DNA of 64,000 nucleotides from Weissella viridescens (GTDB lineage Bacteria; Bacillota; Bacilli; Lactobacillales; Lactobacillaceae): NCBI RefSeq assembly GCF_001437355.1, contig NZ_JQBM01000001.1, positions 186,001 to 250,000 of the forward strand, read 5' to 3'. Shown piece by piece: positions 43,659 to 52,333 of this stretch (position 1 is its first letter; each line of letters starts with the position of its first letter). The notes under the pieces were generated by a model. It saw only the letters and a program-made list of their open reading frames with translations, ran no database searches and was not told where the DNA came from. The position numbers and the translations under genes were made by a program.

Positions 43659-44819
43659 TTAATATTCAGTGGATACGGTCGTAAATAATTCTGTGTACAT
43701 GTCGATAAACTTTAGATACATATCCTTCGAGCACTCTTCATTATTTTGGTGTGCCGTTAGGAAGTTTCCCGGACCAAACACAGCCATTGGAAATCCGATT
43801 GGATGATCAACAAGAAGCTTTGAAGCATCTGTTCCGCCCGGTGCAGCGATAGCTTTAATATCTTTTCCGACCGCCGCTTTGGCAATTGCTTGCATTTTTT
43901 GAATCAACTTTGAATGCAAGTCACCTTCAATTGGAATGATTTCCATGGTAACTTCACGACTAACCTCACCCTTGTGATTAGCATTAAAGTCAGCAATGGC
44001 TTGGTCAATAATGGCCAATACTGCTTCGTTATCAAATTCGGGTACCGTACGCACATTTAACTGTGCTTCTGCAGTTGCGGGTAAAATGTTTGGTTGAGAA
44101 CCGCCATTGATCACATCAATATTGTAGACATCTTGTCCAAGATATTGGTTGGTATCCTTTTGGCTTCTTTCATCCAATTTCGTTTTAATATCCGCCCAAA
44201 CATCCATTAACTCTTGAATAGCGTTAATACCTAATTGTGGCGTTGAACTATGCGCAGCCTTTCCTTTGGCTGAGAGCGTGATATTCAACTCACCCTTATT
44301 AGCAAAGCTTGTATTGTATCCCGTTGGTTCACCGACAATCAGCGCGTCAACGTCATCCATGTATCCAGCAGCTTGAAGGGCTGTTGAGCCAGCCATACCA
44401 ACTTCTTCACCAGCTGTTGCTAAGAAACGCAAAGTACCATCGAATGGTATCTCCTTTTCTTTAATGTCAATTAAAGCGATGGCCGCTGCAGCTAAACCGC
44501 TTTTCATGTCTGAAACGCCACGACCAAACATTTTGTCTCCATCCATGGTTAATTGAAGTGGATCCGTCGCCCATTGGCTACGATCAAAGTCAACCACATC
44601 CATGTGCCCAGTAAAGGCAATGACTGGCTTACCAGTTCCAACGTGTGCCACTAAATTAGCGCGATGGTCAGGATCAGAAGCAAGCGGTAAGATTTCCGCT
44701 TCAATGCCATGTTTTTCAAACAAGGCCTTTAAGTATTCAGCCACGGGGCGTTCATTTCCATTACGACTATCAAATTGAATTAAATCTGACAAAATCTGAA
44801 TTTTTTCATTACTTTCCAT
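43659..44819 (-). CDS. ArgE/DapE family deacylase (M20A peptidase family)
   Basis: A 386-residue di-zinc hydrolase. Zinc/catalytic motifs are AFTGHMDVVDF, GRGVSDMKSGLAA, TAGEEVGMAGS and the C-terminal TAHQNNEEC. It aligns in pattern with lactobacillar enzymes annotated as succinyl-diaminopimelate desuccinylase. But the lysine operon here uses the acetylase route with its own M20D enzyme, so a general N-acyl-amino-acid or dipeptide hydrolase is more likely. The frame opens at 44825; the ATG at 44819 is seven bases behind GGAG and is preferred. It is monocistronic and has its own terminator. Confidence 0.85.
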   Translation of the reverse strand: MESNEKIQILSDLIQFDSRNGNERPVAEYLKALFEKHGIEAEILPLASDPDHRANLVAHVGTGKPVIAFTGHMDVVDFDRSQWATDPLQLTMDGDKMFGRGVSDMKSGLAAAAIALIDIKEKEIPFDGTLRFLATAGEEVGMAGSTALQAAGYMDDVDALIVGEPTGYNTSFANKGELNITLSAKGKAAHSSTPQLGINAIQELMDVWADIKTKLDERSQKDTNQYLGQDVYNIDVINGGSQPNILPATAEAQLNVRTVPEFDNEAVLAIIDQAIADFNANHKGEVSREVTMEIIPIEGDLHSKLIQKMQAIAKAAVGKDIKAIAAPGGTDASKLLVDHPIGFPMAVFGPGNFLTAHQNNEECSKDMYLKFIDMYTELFTTVSTEY

Positions 44820-44902
44820 AAGCATTCTCCATTCATTAGTCGGATAAACATGACAAAATTATTAAAATAAAGTATAGCACTAATTCTGAAGAAAGATAGT
44901 TC

Positions 44903-44930
44903 TTGGCGAAAAATCATCAAGTGTTACAAT
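44903..44930 (+). promoter_or_regulatory. Promoter of the secreted-protein gene at 44969
   Basis: TTGGCG at 44903-44908 and TACAAT at 44925-44930, spacer 16 bp, about 38 bp before the ATG. Confidence 0.6.
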
Positions 44931-44968
44931 GAAATAAACTAGGCTATGAGCGTAAAGGAGTTATACAC

Positions 44969-45559
44969 ATGCGTAAAGGAATTATTTCAATTATCGTTGC
45001 CACTGCCGTAATTGGCGGAGCTGGTACTTATGGTTACGCTGAAATGAACGCGCAACATCAGGCTGAAACACAAAAAAGCCAAGCCTCAAGTCACGTTGCC
45101 AGCGTCAAGGCGACTTCTAAATCATCTTCACAAAAATTAGTGAATAAGACTAGTGTTACGACAACAAATGCAAATTCTAATGAATCAAGTTCTAACCAAA
45201 CTAGCCAGTCAGAATCCAAATCATCGAACCTGACATCATCTGGTGATACAACTAGTTCATCTACTGACAGCACAACAAGTCAAATATCTACTGCACAATC
45301 GCAAGATGCTTCAACCGCCCATTCAAGTGCACAAACTACCATTGATCCAAACAATCCCAACCTGACACCAAATCAAATTGCACAGTTGTCTCCCACTGAC
45401 CAAGCCGCTAATCTACGCGTTGCAGCAGCTCAAGATCCCACCCGTTTCAAGATGGATTCAGCTATCGTAAAGGGGTATTCTAACGCGGCTATCCAGAGCG
45501 TCCCCGCTTGGTCACACTATTCTGATAGTGAAATCAACCACTTTAGGAGCCAAGATTAA
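44969..45559 (+). CDS. Secreted Ser/Thr-rich hypothetical protein
   Basis: I do not recognise this 196-residue protein. MRKGIISIIVATAVIGGAGTYGYA is a signal peptide or membrane anchor. It is followed by about 100 residues of Ser/Thr/Gln/Asn-rich low-complexity sequence, then a short C-terminal part with LTPNQIAQLSPTDQAANLRVAAAQ and DSEINHFR that looks helical. There is no sortase motif, so retention would rely on the N-terminal anchor. A good ribosome site (AAAGGAG) and its own promoter and terminator flank it. The domain plan parallels the protein at 10669-11199. Possible roles are wall-associated or stress-related; none is supported directly. Confidence 0.72.
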   Translation: MRKGIISIIVATAVIGGAGTYGYAEMNAQHQAETQKSQASSHVASVKATSKSSSQKLVNKTSVTTTNANSNESSSNQTSQSESKSSNLTSSGDTTSSSTDSTTSQISTAQSQDASTAHSSAQTTIDPNNPNLTPNQIAQLSPTDQAANLRVAAAQDPTRFKMDSAIVKGYSNAAIQSVPAWSHYSDSEINHFRSQD

Positions 45560-45566
45560 TAGACAC

Positions 45567-45604
45567 AAAAAGCACCAGTATCCCAAGATACTGATGCTTT
45601 TTTT
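45567..45604. terminator. Bidirectional terminator
   Basis: AAAAAGCA..AGTATC and GATACT..TGCTTTTT arms around CCAA, between the secreted-protein gene and the Nudix gene. Confidence 0.88.
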
Positions 45605-45607
45605 AAT

Positions 45608-46090
45608 CTAAAAATGCCACTGCGTAAAACGCGTTGCCGCTACATCAAAGTAACCGGTTGTTAAATACTGCTTTGCTTTTAAAACAAGCGGTGAAGCATT
45701 CGCCTCAGTTATATCATCAAGGTCCACAAATAATGCTCCGGCGGCATCTTGACCATCAAAATCTGGCACTTTAGCCTGAATATCACCTTGGAACTGCAAA
45801 ACATGGTAAAAGACGGTAACATGCTGGTTTTCTTCAAATCCTTGATAGTGCCAGGGATAGTGGAAACTTGTAACGCCCAGTTGCTGAATCTCTTTAGTTA
45901 AAAGTCCTGTCTCTTCTTTAATTTCACGAGTCAACGTCTGTTCTAAAGTTTCGCCTGCCTCCGATTGTCCACCAGGTAAATCAAAACGGTTTTGGTAAGG
46001 TCCATCTGTTTTTTTTATAACAGCCAGCTGTTTCTGCTGAACCATTACACCATAAACGCCAAAAGATTGATGTACGCCATTTTGCATCAT
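45608..46090 (-). CDS. Nudix hydrolase
   Basis: A 160-residue Nudix enzyme with a full Nudix box, GGQSEAGETLEQTLTREIKEETGL, carrying the metal-binding REIKEE core; the length fits the single-domain class. It hydrolyses a nucleoside diphosphate linked to another moiety; the substrate (oxidised nucleotide, NDP-sugar, ADP-ribose) is not predictable. It follows the SDR gene by 18 bp in the same direction and probably shares a transcript with it. A GGAGG-type site lies before the ATG at 46090. Confidence 0.9.
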   Translation of the reverse strand: MMQNGVHQSFGVYGVMVQQKQLAVIKKTDGPYQNRFDLPGGQSEAGETLEQTLTREIKEETGLLTKEIQQLGVTSFHYPWHYQGFEENQHVTVFYHVLQFQGDIQAKVPDFDGQDAAGALFVDLDDITEANASPLVLKAKQYLTTGYFDVAATRFTQWHF

Positions 46091-46108
46091 CGTGAGCCTC
46101 CAGAAGCT

Positions 46109-46711
46109 TTAATATATCTGATATTCCTGTCCCGTTTGTTTACCGACAACACTTTTAACAAAAGCTTCGGCAACGTCCGTAATTGAGACCGGTGTATATC
46201 CCAAAAATTGCGACTTTAATTTCTCAAAACTGACATCAACCACATTAGGACTGATAGCATTAATGCGTAGTCCACGTGGTAAATCAATCGCGGCGGATTT
46301 TACAAAAGCAGTCACACCACCATTTGCCATGGCCGCTGAAGTACCACCAGGAATTGGATCATCTTTCTTAATCCCTGTCGTCAACGTAAAACTGCCACCA
46401 TCTTTAAGATAGTGCTGTCCAACAATCACCAAGTTAATTTGACCTAATAGCTTACTCTGGACTGACAACATATTATCTTCTGGTTGCATGTCAACCAAAG
46501 CCTTCGCAGTTGTCTGACCGGCAGTTGAAATCACGTGGTCTAACTCTGGCAGGTCCGTATACATATTTTTAATACTTTCAGGATCAGCTAAATCAACATA
46601 GACATCAGCATCATGGCGGCCGCCACTAATAACGGAATGGCCTAATTCACGCAAACGCGCTACAACAGCCTTTCCCAATGTCCCATTTCCACCAACAACT
46701 AAAATTTGCAT
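46109..46711 (-). CDS. Short-chain dehydrogenase (atypical short SDR)
   Basis: A 200-residue NAD(P)-binding SDR of the small type. The nucleotide-binding loop is LVVGGNGTLGKAVVARL, with HVISTAGQTT after it and TLTTGIKKD/GGVTAFVKSAAIDLPRGLRINAISP in the second half. The catalytic tyrosine of classical SDRs is not obvious, as in other short members. The substrate is unknown. It is cotranscribed with the Nudix gene, with a small hypothetical gene 31 bp upstream in the same direction. Confidence 0.83.
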   Translation of the reverse strand: MQILVVGGNGTLGKAVVARLRELGHSVISGGRHDADVYVDLADPESIKNMYTDLPELDHVISTAGQTTAKALVDMQPEDNMLSVQSKLLGQINLVIVGQHYLKDGGSFTLTTGIKKDDPIPGGTSAAMANGGVTAFVKSAAIDLPRGLRINAISPNVVDVSFEKLKSQFLGYTPVSITDVAEAFVKSVVGKQTGQEYQIY

Positions 46712-46742
46712 CTTTGATTACCTCTTAAATAATGGCCTATTG

Positions 46743-47015
46743 TTAAGCTAAAGTCACTTCAATACGCTTAGGCATTTTGATGGCTAATTTTTGAATCTTT
46801 TGAATTGGATCGATACCAATAACTTCAATCACATCAGCCAATACATTTAGTTGCAACGTAAAAGCTGGCACCGTTGTCTCCCCAGTTGTATAGATGTCAA
46901 TATCAACAGCGGTACTATCTGGAACCATTTTAACATCGGCCTTTGTTACAGTACCATTTAGGACGCGCAAGACCCATCCTTCGGTTAACTGAATCACATT
47001 TTGTTCTTCTGACAT
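46743..47015 (-). CDS. Small conserved-looking hypothetical protein
   Basis: I do not recognise this 90-residue acidic protein. It has no membrane segment, signal peptide or Cys. Its pattern alternates hydrophobic and polar residues (VDIDIYTTGETTVPAFTLQLNVLADVIEV), suggesting a beta-sandwich or beta-rich fold, and it ends IQKLAIKMPKRIEVTLA. An AAAGGGG site precedes the ATG. It lies upstream of the SDR and Nudix genes and may head their transcript. An eight-base inverted repeat (AAAGAATA/TATTCTTT, 47133-47150) in the upstream region could be regulatory. Confidence 0.65.
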   Translation of the reverse strand: MSEEQNVIQLTEGWVLRVLNGTVTKADVKMVPDSTAVDIDIYTTGETTVPAFTLQLNVLADVIEVIGIDPIQKIQKLAIKMPKRIEVTLA

Positions 47016-47212
47016 TATGAATACCCCTTTTCATTCAGTAATTAATTAACCTTAGTGTACCTTTATTATCTTGCGGACTAGCGACAACAATGCGTCAATT
47101 TGGTTAAAGTCAGAAGACGAATTATTCACTTTAAAGAATAAGTATTCTTTTAAAATCCAAGGTGTTAGTTTTCAAAAATTAATATTCATTTTTAAAACAA
47201 CCATTCCCTACC

Positions 47213-47246
47213 AAAAAAGCAACCAAGCTCATAGACCTGGTTGCTT
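47213..47246 (-). terminator. Terminator of the P-type ATPase gene
   Basis: AAAGCAACCA and TGGTTGCTTT arms with a 12-base loop, followed on the minus strand by a U6 tract; just after the ATPase stop. Confidence 0.85.
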
Positions 47247-47250
47247 TGGC

Positions 47251-49926
47251 TTACTTATGTTTTAAATACCACTTATTCAGTTCCGCCCAAACAATCACGG
47301 GCAAACCGGCTAATATCACAAGCCCCCATTGTTGTAACGTCAATCCCGCTGTTGAAAAAATGTCATTCATAAATGGGACGTAAGTTAATACAAGTTGTAA
47401 GGCAAACATTAATCCAATCGCGACATACGCCATTGGGTTGGAGAATAATACTTTTTTCGCAAAAGCAAAGGCAGATGTTCGAATATTAAATAGGTAGAAA
47501 ATTTTACCAAAAATAATAATATTGACGGCCATTGTGCTGGCAACCGCAAATGAAATACCTTGTCTCTGCATCACTTCAAAAATAACCAAAGCCATTCCCG
47601 CAATTAAGACACTCACCATAGTCATCTGCAGAGCGTCAGATCGATTCATTAGCCGTGCATCTGCTTGACGAGGCGGTTTTTGCATCAAACCTGGTTCCGC
47701 TGGTTCGAAAATAAATGCCAACTGGATAGTAATTGCCGAAACCATATTAATCCATAATAGTTGTGTGGGTGTTAAAGGTAGTGGCTGACTAAGTAGAATA
47801 CTAATCGCCACAATTAACCCTTCTGCAAAACTCGTTGGCAACAAAAATAGAATCGTTTTTTTGATATTATCGTAGAGACGTCTACCTTGTTCAATCGCCG
47901 TCTTAATGGTTGAAAAGTTATCATTTGCCAAAATCATGTCAGCTGAATCTTTGGCGACGTCCGTTCCCTTGATTCCCATCGCCACACCGATGTCTGCTTG
48001 TTTTAAAGCAGGAGCATCATTCACACCGTCACCGACCATGGCTGTAACATTACCTTGTTGTTGATAGGCTTGAACAATCTTGAGTTTATTATGTGGTGTT
48101 GTTCTAGCAAAAATATCATAGTTTCCAACAATCTTGGCCAATTCATCCAAGGTCAAGGCATCGACTTCTTGCCCTGTCATGGCACGAATGTCATCAGCCA
48201 GACCTAATTGTTGACCAATTGCACTCGCTGTTTCAACGCTATCACCGGTTATCATTTTCACCTTGATACCAGCCACGCGCATTTCGCGAATCGCTTGAAT
48301 CACTTCTGGTCGTGGCGGATCAGTAATACCGACCAATCCTAAGAATTTAATCCCTTGTGCAGCGATATTTACTGTATCAATTGTTTCAGCATCCCCTAGC
48401 ATGTCCATATATCCAACTGCAATCACACGTTTACCGACTTGTGCAAGTGAACGGGCGCGGTCAGTCCAATATTCACGGTCAAAATGTTGATTACCTTCGG
48501 CAACTAAGTCAAACATGACATCTGGCGCACCTTTAATGGCAGCAATCCGTTCACCCTGCTTATTTTCAATCAGTTTTGCAATATAACGATAATCTGAATC
48601 AAACGGAATCCGATCAATTTCAGTTACCTGCGGTTCTGTAGTGCCAAAACCTTTGTAATAAGCCGTAATAAATGCCGCATCAGTTGGTTCGCCATTCACA
48701 ACCCAACCCGTTTCTTCCTCAGACAAGACGGTATCATTAGCAAATAGACCCATCGTGAGTAATTTCGCCAGTTCTGAATCAGTCTGTGCTTGAACGGTTT
48801 GTCCAGCTAATTCAAAGTGCCCATTTGGCACATAACCAGTTCCAGTAACCGTGTAATGACGATTTGCGACGAAAATATCTTGAATCGTCATCTCGTTTTT
48901 TGTTAACGTTCCAGTTTTATCTGAAGCAATGATATCAATTGCACCAAGGGTTTCAGCTGCCGGCAATGTTTTAACAATGGCATGTTTTTTTGTTAACTTT
49001 TGAACACCTGTCGCCAAAATAATGGATGTTGCGGCCGGCAATCCTTCTGGCATAGATCCTACGACCATTGTGATAACCGCCATCGCTAGTACCGGTAAAG
49101 TATAGACGTTCATAAACCAGCCTAGGGCAAATAACAGCACTGAACCGACAATGATAAACCATGAAATACCCGTCCCCAATTGATCGAGTTCTCGCGTTAA
49201 AGGAGACTTTTTTGGTTTCACTGCTTGCACACTGGTTGAAATTTTACCAATTTCAGTTGTGGCACCAATCTGCACGACAATTCCGAGACCACTACCATTT
49301 GTAACTCCTGTTGATGCAAAGGCCATATTGGTTTGCTCAGCAAGGGGTGTTATTTCCGGTAACATGTGGTCTGATTTTTCAACTGAGTCTGCCTCACCGG
49401 TTAACGAGGATTCCTGAATTCTTAAATTATCTGTATCAACAAGTCGTAAATCAGCTGGCACATTATCACCAGCTTCTAAATAGACAACATCCCCCAGAAC
49501 GAGTTCTCGGGCCCTAACCGTTTGACGCTTTCCCGCTCGATAGACGGTTGCTTCAGCAGAAAGCATCTGCTTAATCTTTTCCAAAGCATCATTGGCGTTC
49601 ACTTCCTGCATATAACCAATTAGTGCATTAATCACAATCACAATGCCAATCACAATGGCATCAGAATAATGTTGCATCAATAAGGTCACAACAGCGGCAA
49701 ATAACAAAATATAAACAATGATATTGTTGAACTGATTTAAGAAAATACGCCATTTTGGCGTCACCTTAGTCTTCAATTCATTAAAGCCATCTCGTTTTAG
49801 GCGCTGTTCGACCTCCGGTTGTGTCAGACCGGCTGGCACGCGTGTCTCAAATGCGTTGATTACCTGCGCATTTGTTTTTTGATAAACTGGTAAGCTACTG
49901 GATATAGGGTCCTTTAATTCTGGCAC
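47251..49926 (-). CDS. Cation-translocating P-type ATPase, Ca2+ (PMR1/SERCA-like) type
   Basis: An 891-residue P2-type ATPase. Key motifs are SSLTGEADSVEK (actuator), MPEGLPA in helix 4, the phosphorylation site D336 in SDKTGTLTKNEM, KGAPDVM (nucleotide binding) and MVGDGVNDAPALKQADIG. About ten membrane helices are present, with the C-terminal six after residue ~680. The PEGLPA and NE/ND pattern points to calcium, possibly with manganese, export. Translation starts at a GTG (49926), eight bases after AAGGAG. A 36-bp perfect palindrome lies between promoter and start. It is divergent from terC, another gene linked to metal (often Mn) handling. Confidence 0.9.
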   Translation of the reverse strand: MPELKDPISSSLPVYQKTNAQVINAFETRVPAGLTQPEVEQRLKRDGFNELKTKVTPKWRIFLNQFNNIIVYILLFAAVVTLLMQHYSDAIVIGIVIVINALIGYMQEVNANDALEKIKQMLSAEATVYRAGKRQTVRARELVLGDVVYLEAGDNVPADLRLVDTDNLRIQESSLTGEADSVEKSDHMLPEITPLAEQTNMAFASTGVTNGSGLGIVVQIGATTEIGKISTSVQAVKPKKSPLTRELDQLGTGISWFIIVGSVLLFALGWFMNVYTLPVLAMAVITMVVGSMPEGLPAATSIILATGVQKLTKKHAIVKTLPAAETLGAIDIIASDKTGTLTKNEMTIQDIFVANRHYTVTGTGYVPNGHFELAGQTVQAQTDSELAKLLTMGLFANDTVLSEEETGWVVNGEPTDAAFITAYYKGFGTTEPQVTEIDRIPFDSDYRYIAKLIENKQGERIAAIKGAPDVMFDLVAEGNQHFDREYWTDRARSLAQVGKRVIAVGYMDMLGDAETIDTVNIAAQGIKFLGLVGITDPPRPEVIQAIREMRVAGIKVKMITGDSVETASAIGQQLGLADDIRAMTGQEVDALTLDELAKIVGNYDIFARTTPHNKLKIVQAYQQQGNVTAMVGDGVNDAPALKQADIGVAMGIKGTDVAKDSADMILANDNFSTIKTAIEQGRRLYDNIKKTILFLLPTSFAEGLIVAISILLSQPLPLTPTQLLWINMVSAITIQLAFIFEPAEPGLMQKPPRQADARLMNRSDALQMTMVSVLIAGMALVIFEVMQRQGISFAVASTMAVNIIIFGKIFYLFNIRTSAFAFAKKVLFSNPMAYVAIGLMFALQLVLTYVPFMNDIFSTAGLTLQQWGLVILAGLPVIVWAELNKWYLKHK

Positions 49927-49949
49927 TGATGTGTCTCCTTAAATTTTTT

Positions 49950-49985
49950 ATATTTTTAAACATTCATTCAAATGTTTAAAAATAT
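49950..49985 (-). promoter_or_regulatory. Long inverted repeat upstream of the P-type ATPase
   Basis: Fifteen-base perfect arms around CATTCA (left arm 49950-49964, right arm 49971-49985), including TTTTTAAACATT. It sits 25 bp before the GTG start. A regulator operator is likely; the sequence does not match an MntR or Fur consensus that I know. Confidence 0.55.
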
Positions 49986-50137
49986 TATCCCAAGTCAATC
50001 TTTAATTAACCTTATGTCAATGAATACGTGCGAATAAGTCCACAAATTCCATAAGATATCTATAATTCTTAAAGAACCCTCTCTTTTTTTAGTGTATAGT
50101 GATTAATTATAAGTAAAAAAGAAAGTAGAAATAAATT

Positions 50138-51088
50138 ATGACAGTAACCCCCATTTATTGGATTGGCTTTTTTGTCTTTGTCGTTGCAATGCTCGTCTTA
50201 GATCTCAAAGTTTTCAACAAAGCAAATACTGCTCCAACCATGAAGCATTCCCTCATTACTAGTGGTGTCTGGATTGTTCTAGCACTACTCTTCGCTTTCA
50301 TCATTTTCCACCTTGGTGGTAAAGATGCAACCGTCGACTATCTCACAACCTATACCCTCGAGATGTCATTAAGTCTAGATAATCTATTTGTCTTTATTCT
50401 CGTCTTTGGTTTTTTCAATATTGCCGCTAAGTACCAGCACCGTGTCCTATTCTGGGGTGTTTTCACCGCCATCATTATGCGGGTTTTGTTTATCCTTGGT
50501 GGATCAGCTTTGTTGTCACATTTCCAATGGTTAATGTACGTTCTTGGTGCCTTCTTGCTTTATGCTGGAATTAAGATGTTCTTTAATAATCAAGAACAAC
50601 AAGAAAGCCTTGATGATAATAAATTGATGCGTTTTTTGAATAAAGTGCTCCCCATTAAGATTACCGAACAAGATGGTGCCCCATTCTTTGTAAAATCGAA
50701 TGGCAAGACTTTTGTCACTCAATTCATGGTCGCTTTAATCTTCATTGAAATATCTGACATTATTTTCGCCTTTGATTCAATTCCTGCTTCATTGGCCGTA
50801 ACGACTGATACCTTTGTCGTCATCACATCAAACATCTTTGCATTAATGGGCTTACGTTCATTCTATGCGGCATTGTCATTAATTTTGCCAATGTTCAAAT
50901 ACATTAAGTATGGTCTTGCTGCAATTTTGTCATTCATCGGTTTGAAGATGATTGTAAATGAAATTAGCAAAGCAATGGGCTCAAGTTTTGAAATCTCAAA
51001 TGCGGCTTCATTAGTTGTGATTGTGCTTTGCCTGGCCGTTGCCATCGGTGCATCGCTCATCTCAAATCGTCGTGAAAAACAAGCTTAA
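50138..51088 (+). CDS. TerC family membrane protein
   Basis: A 316-residue integral membrane protein with about eight or nine helices. The acidic TerC motifs are LEMSLSLDNLFVFILVF and FIEISDIIFAFDSIPAS, which place Asp/Glu residues within the membrane. Many TerC members export manganese, some coupled to metalation of secreted enzymes. The ribosome site before the ATG is weak (GAAAG), and no manganese-riboswitch structure is visible in the 210-bp divergent region with the P-type ATPase. It ends at a bidirectional terminator. Confidence 0.9.
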   Translation: MTVTPIYWIGFFVFVVAMLVLDLKVFNKANTAPTMKHSLITSGVWIVLALLFAFIIFHLGGKDATVDYLTTYTLEMSLSLDNLFVFILVFGFFNIAAKYQHRVLFWGVFTAIIMRVLFILGGSALLSHFQWLMYVLGAFLLYAGIKMFFNNQEQQESLDDNKLMRFLNKVLPIKITEQDGAPFFVKSNGKTFVTQFMVALIFIEISDIIFAFDSIPASLAVTTDTFVVITSNIFALMGLRSFYAALSLILPMFKYIKYGLAAILSFIGLKMIVNEISKAMGSSFEISNAASLVVIVLCLAVAIGASLISNRREKQA

Positions 51089-51090
51089 AC

Positions 51091-51135
51091 AAAAAAGCAA
51101 CTAGTCGTAGATTTCCTCGGCTAGTTGCTTTTTTA
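51091..51135. terminator. Bidirectional terminator
   Basis: AAAAAAGCAACTAG and CTAGTTGCTTTTTT arms with a 16-base loop, between terC and the converging deacetylase gene. Confidence 0.9.
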
Positions 51136-51190
51136 TTGTTTTATTGTAAACGTGACTAAAATTAAAGCGTGTCGTTACTCCCCAACCGTA

Positions 51191-52057
51191 CTAACTTAAC
51201 CACTTAGCTAAATTCTGCCAAGACTTTTCATTTACTAGCATTCTTGGCACATCTAAATTGTTTGTGCCTTGATTGACAATGCCTGGATCAAGCGTGGAAA
51301 CAGAAAGAATACCGTGTTTACTCATATACTGGGTTAAATAATCGTTAGCAGCCCCATATGGGTACGTAAAATACTTCGCATATTGTCCAGTATGTTGCTT
51401 AATTACGGCTTGGCTGTGACGATAATCTGCTGCCATTGTCTGATGCGATATCTTACTTGATTGCAAGGCTGGTTGTTCATCGATTTGATAATGTAGTTTA
51501 TCAGTATGCAACCCCACCGTTGCTAATGGACTCTTGGCCATCTTTTCTAGTTGCTTCCAATTGGCCATCCGAATGCCATCCACTTTTTTGTCTACAAATC
51601 CGGTTACCACAAAGAATGTATAGGGAAATTGCTTTTGTTCCAAAATGTTCGCTGCATTTTCTGGCATCGACCGATCAACATCATCAAACGTTAAGACAAC
51701 ATATTTTCCATGGATTGGCCCATTAGCTTTCATGTTGAGCATCTCTTCATATGAAATCACTTTTACGTGTTTCTTCGCTAAAAAGTCCATTTGCTTTTTA
51801 AACTCGGTTTCGGTGACATTATATTCATGTAACTGATCATTACTTGAGACATGTTTGGCGGCACGATTTAAGCCAGAATCCTTTAAAATCCGATGATACG
51901 TCAAGACCGTTACCCCATTAGACTCTTGATGGAACATTCCAGAATAAGCAGGCAAAGTACTGTGCGCATGCCCTTTAGAAAACTGTAAATATTCATTTCC
52001 CAGTGCCAACCCAAAAATAATTAAAAAAATGATATAAATACTTCGTTTGATGCGCAT
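51191..52057 (-). CDS. Poly-N-acetylglucosamine deacetylase-like polysaccharide deacetylase
   Basis: A 288-residue exported CE4 (NodB) deacetylase. After an N-terminal anchor (RSIYIIFLIIFGLALG) it shows VVLTFDDVDRSMPE with the catalytic/zinc Asp pair and HTDKLHYQ with the two zinc-binding His, like IcaB/PgaB. The C-terminus has YAKYFTYPYGAAND (R/YPYG motif). It partially de-N-acetylates the extracellular glucosamine polymer. It is the last gene of the pga/ica-like operon; its start overlaps the end of the preceding small gene, with GAGGG eight bases before the ATG. Confidence 0.87.
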   Translation of the reverse strand: MRIKRSIYIIFLIIFGLALGNEYLQFSKGHAHSTLPAYSGMFHQESNGVTVLTYHRILKDSGLNRAAKHVSSNDQLHEYNVTETEFKKQMDFLAKKHVKVISYEEMLNMKANGPIHGKYVVLTFDDVDRSMPENAANILEQKQFPYTFFVVTGFVDKKVDGIRMANWKQLEKMAKSPLATVGLHTDKLHYQIDEQPALQSSKISHQTMAADYRHSQAVIKQHTGQYAKYFTYPYGAANDYLTQYMSKHGILSVSTLDPGIVNQGTNNLDVPRMLVNEKSWQNLAKWLS

Positions 52058-52331
52058 AAACGTTACCCTCTCGGTGTTGTGTATCCCGAGTTAACTCAGC
52101 ACACCCCAAAACAAACAACCAAACCAACAAACTCACACTCAATAATCCGATTACGATTAAGAAAATTTTCTGATTTAACCCCAACACAATATATAGAATG
52201 CTTAAATCATCTGTATAGGCTCCCCCCAGGTACAGCCCGCCAATCAATACTAGTCCGAATGAAACGATCCAAACACTTGAAATAAACGTTTCTTCTAACC
52301 AACCAAAATACCTTTTTTTCCGAATAATCAT
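51993..52331 (-). CDS. Small two-helix membrane protein of the poly-GlcNAc operon (PgaD/IcaD-like by position)
   Basis: A 112-residue protein with two predicted membrane helices (SSVWIVSFGLVLIGGLYLGG and KIFLIVIGLLSVSLLVWLFVL region). By position, between the synthase and the deacetylase, and by size it corresponds to IcaD/PgaD, which activates the GlcNAc transferase; sequence similarity could not be checked. The frame opens at 52361; the ATG at 52331 is chosen because GAGGGG lies seven bases upstream and the stop of the synthase gene is just before it. It overlaps the deacetylase start. Confidence 0.7.
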   Translation of the reverse strand: MIIRKKRYFGWLEETFISSVWIVSFGLVLIGGLYLGGAYTDDLSILYIVLGLNQKIFLIVIGLLSVSLLVWLFVLGCAELTRDTQHREGNVYAHQTKYLYHFFNYFWVGTGK

Positions 52332-52333
52332 GT

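Noticed and set aside
43659-44819. Succinyl-diaminopimelate desuccinylase of the lysine pathway
   Set aside because: The lysine operon encodes the acetylase route with its own deacetylase, and this gene is unlinked and not riboswitch-controlled.
49986-50137. Possible yybP-ykoY manganese riboswitch before terC
   Set aside because: The leader is short and AT-rich and shows none of the conserved internal-loop sequences.
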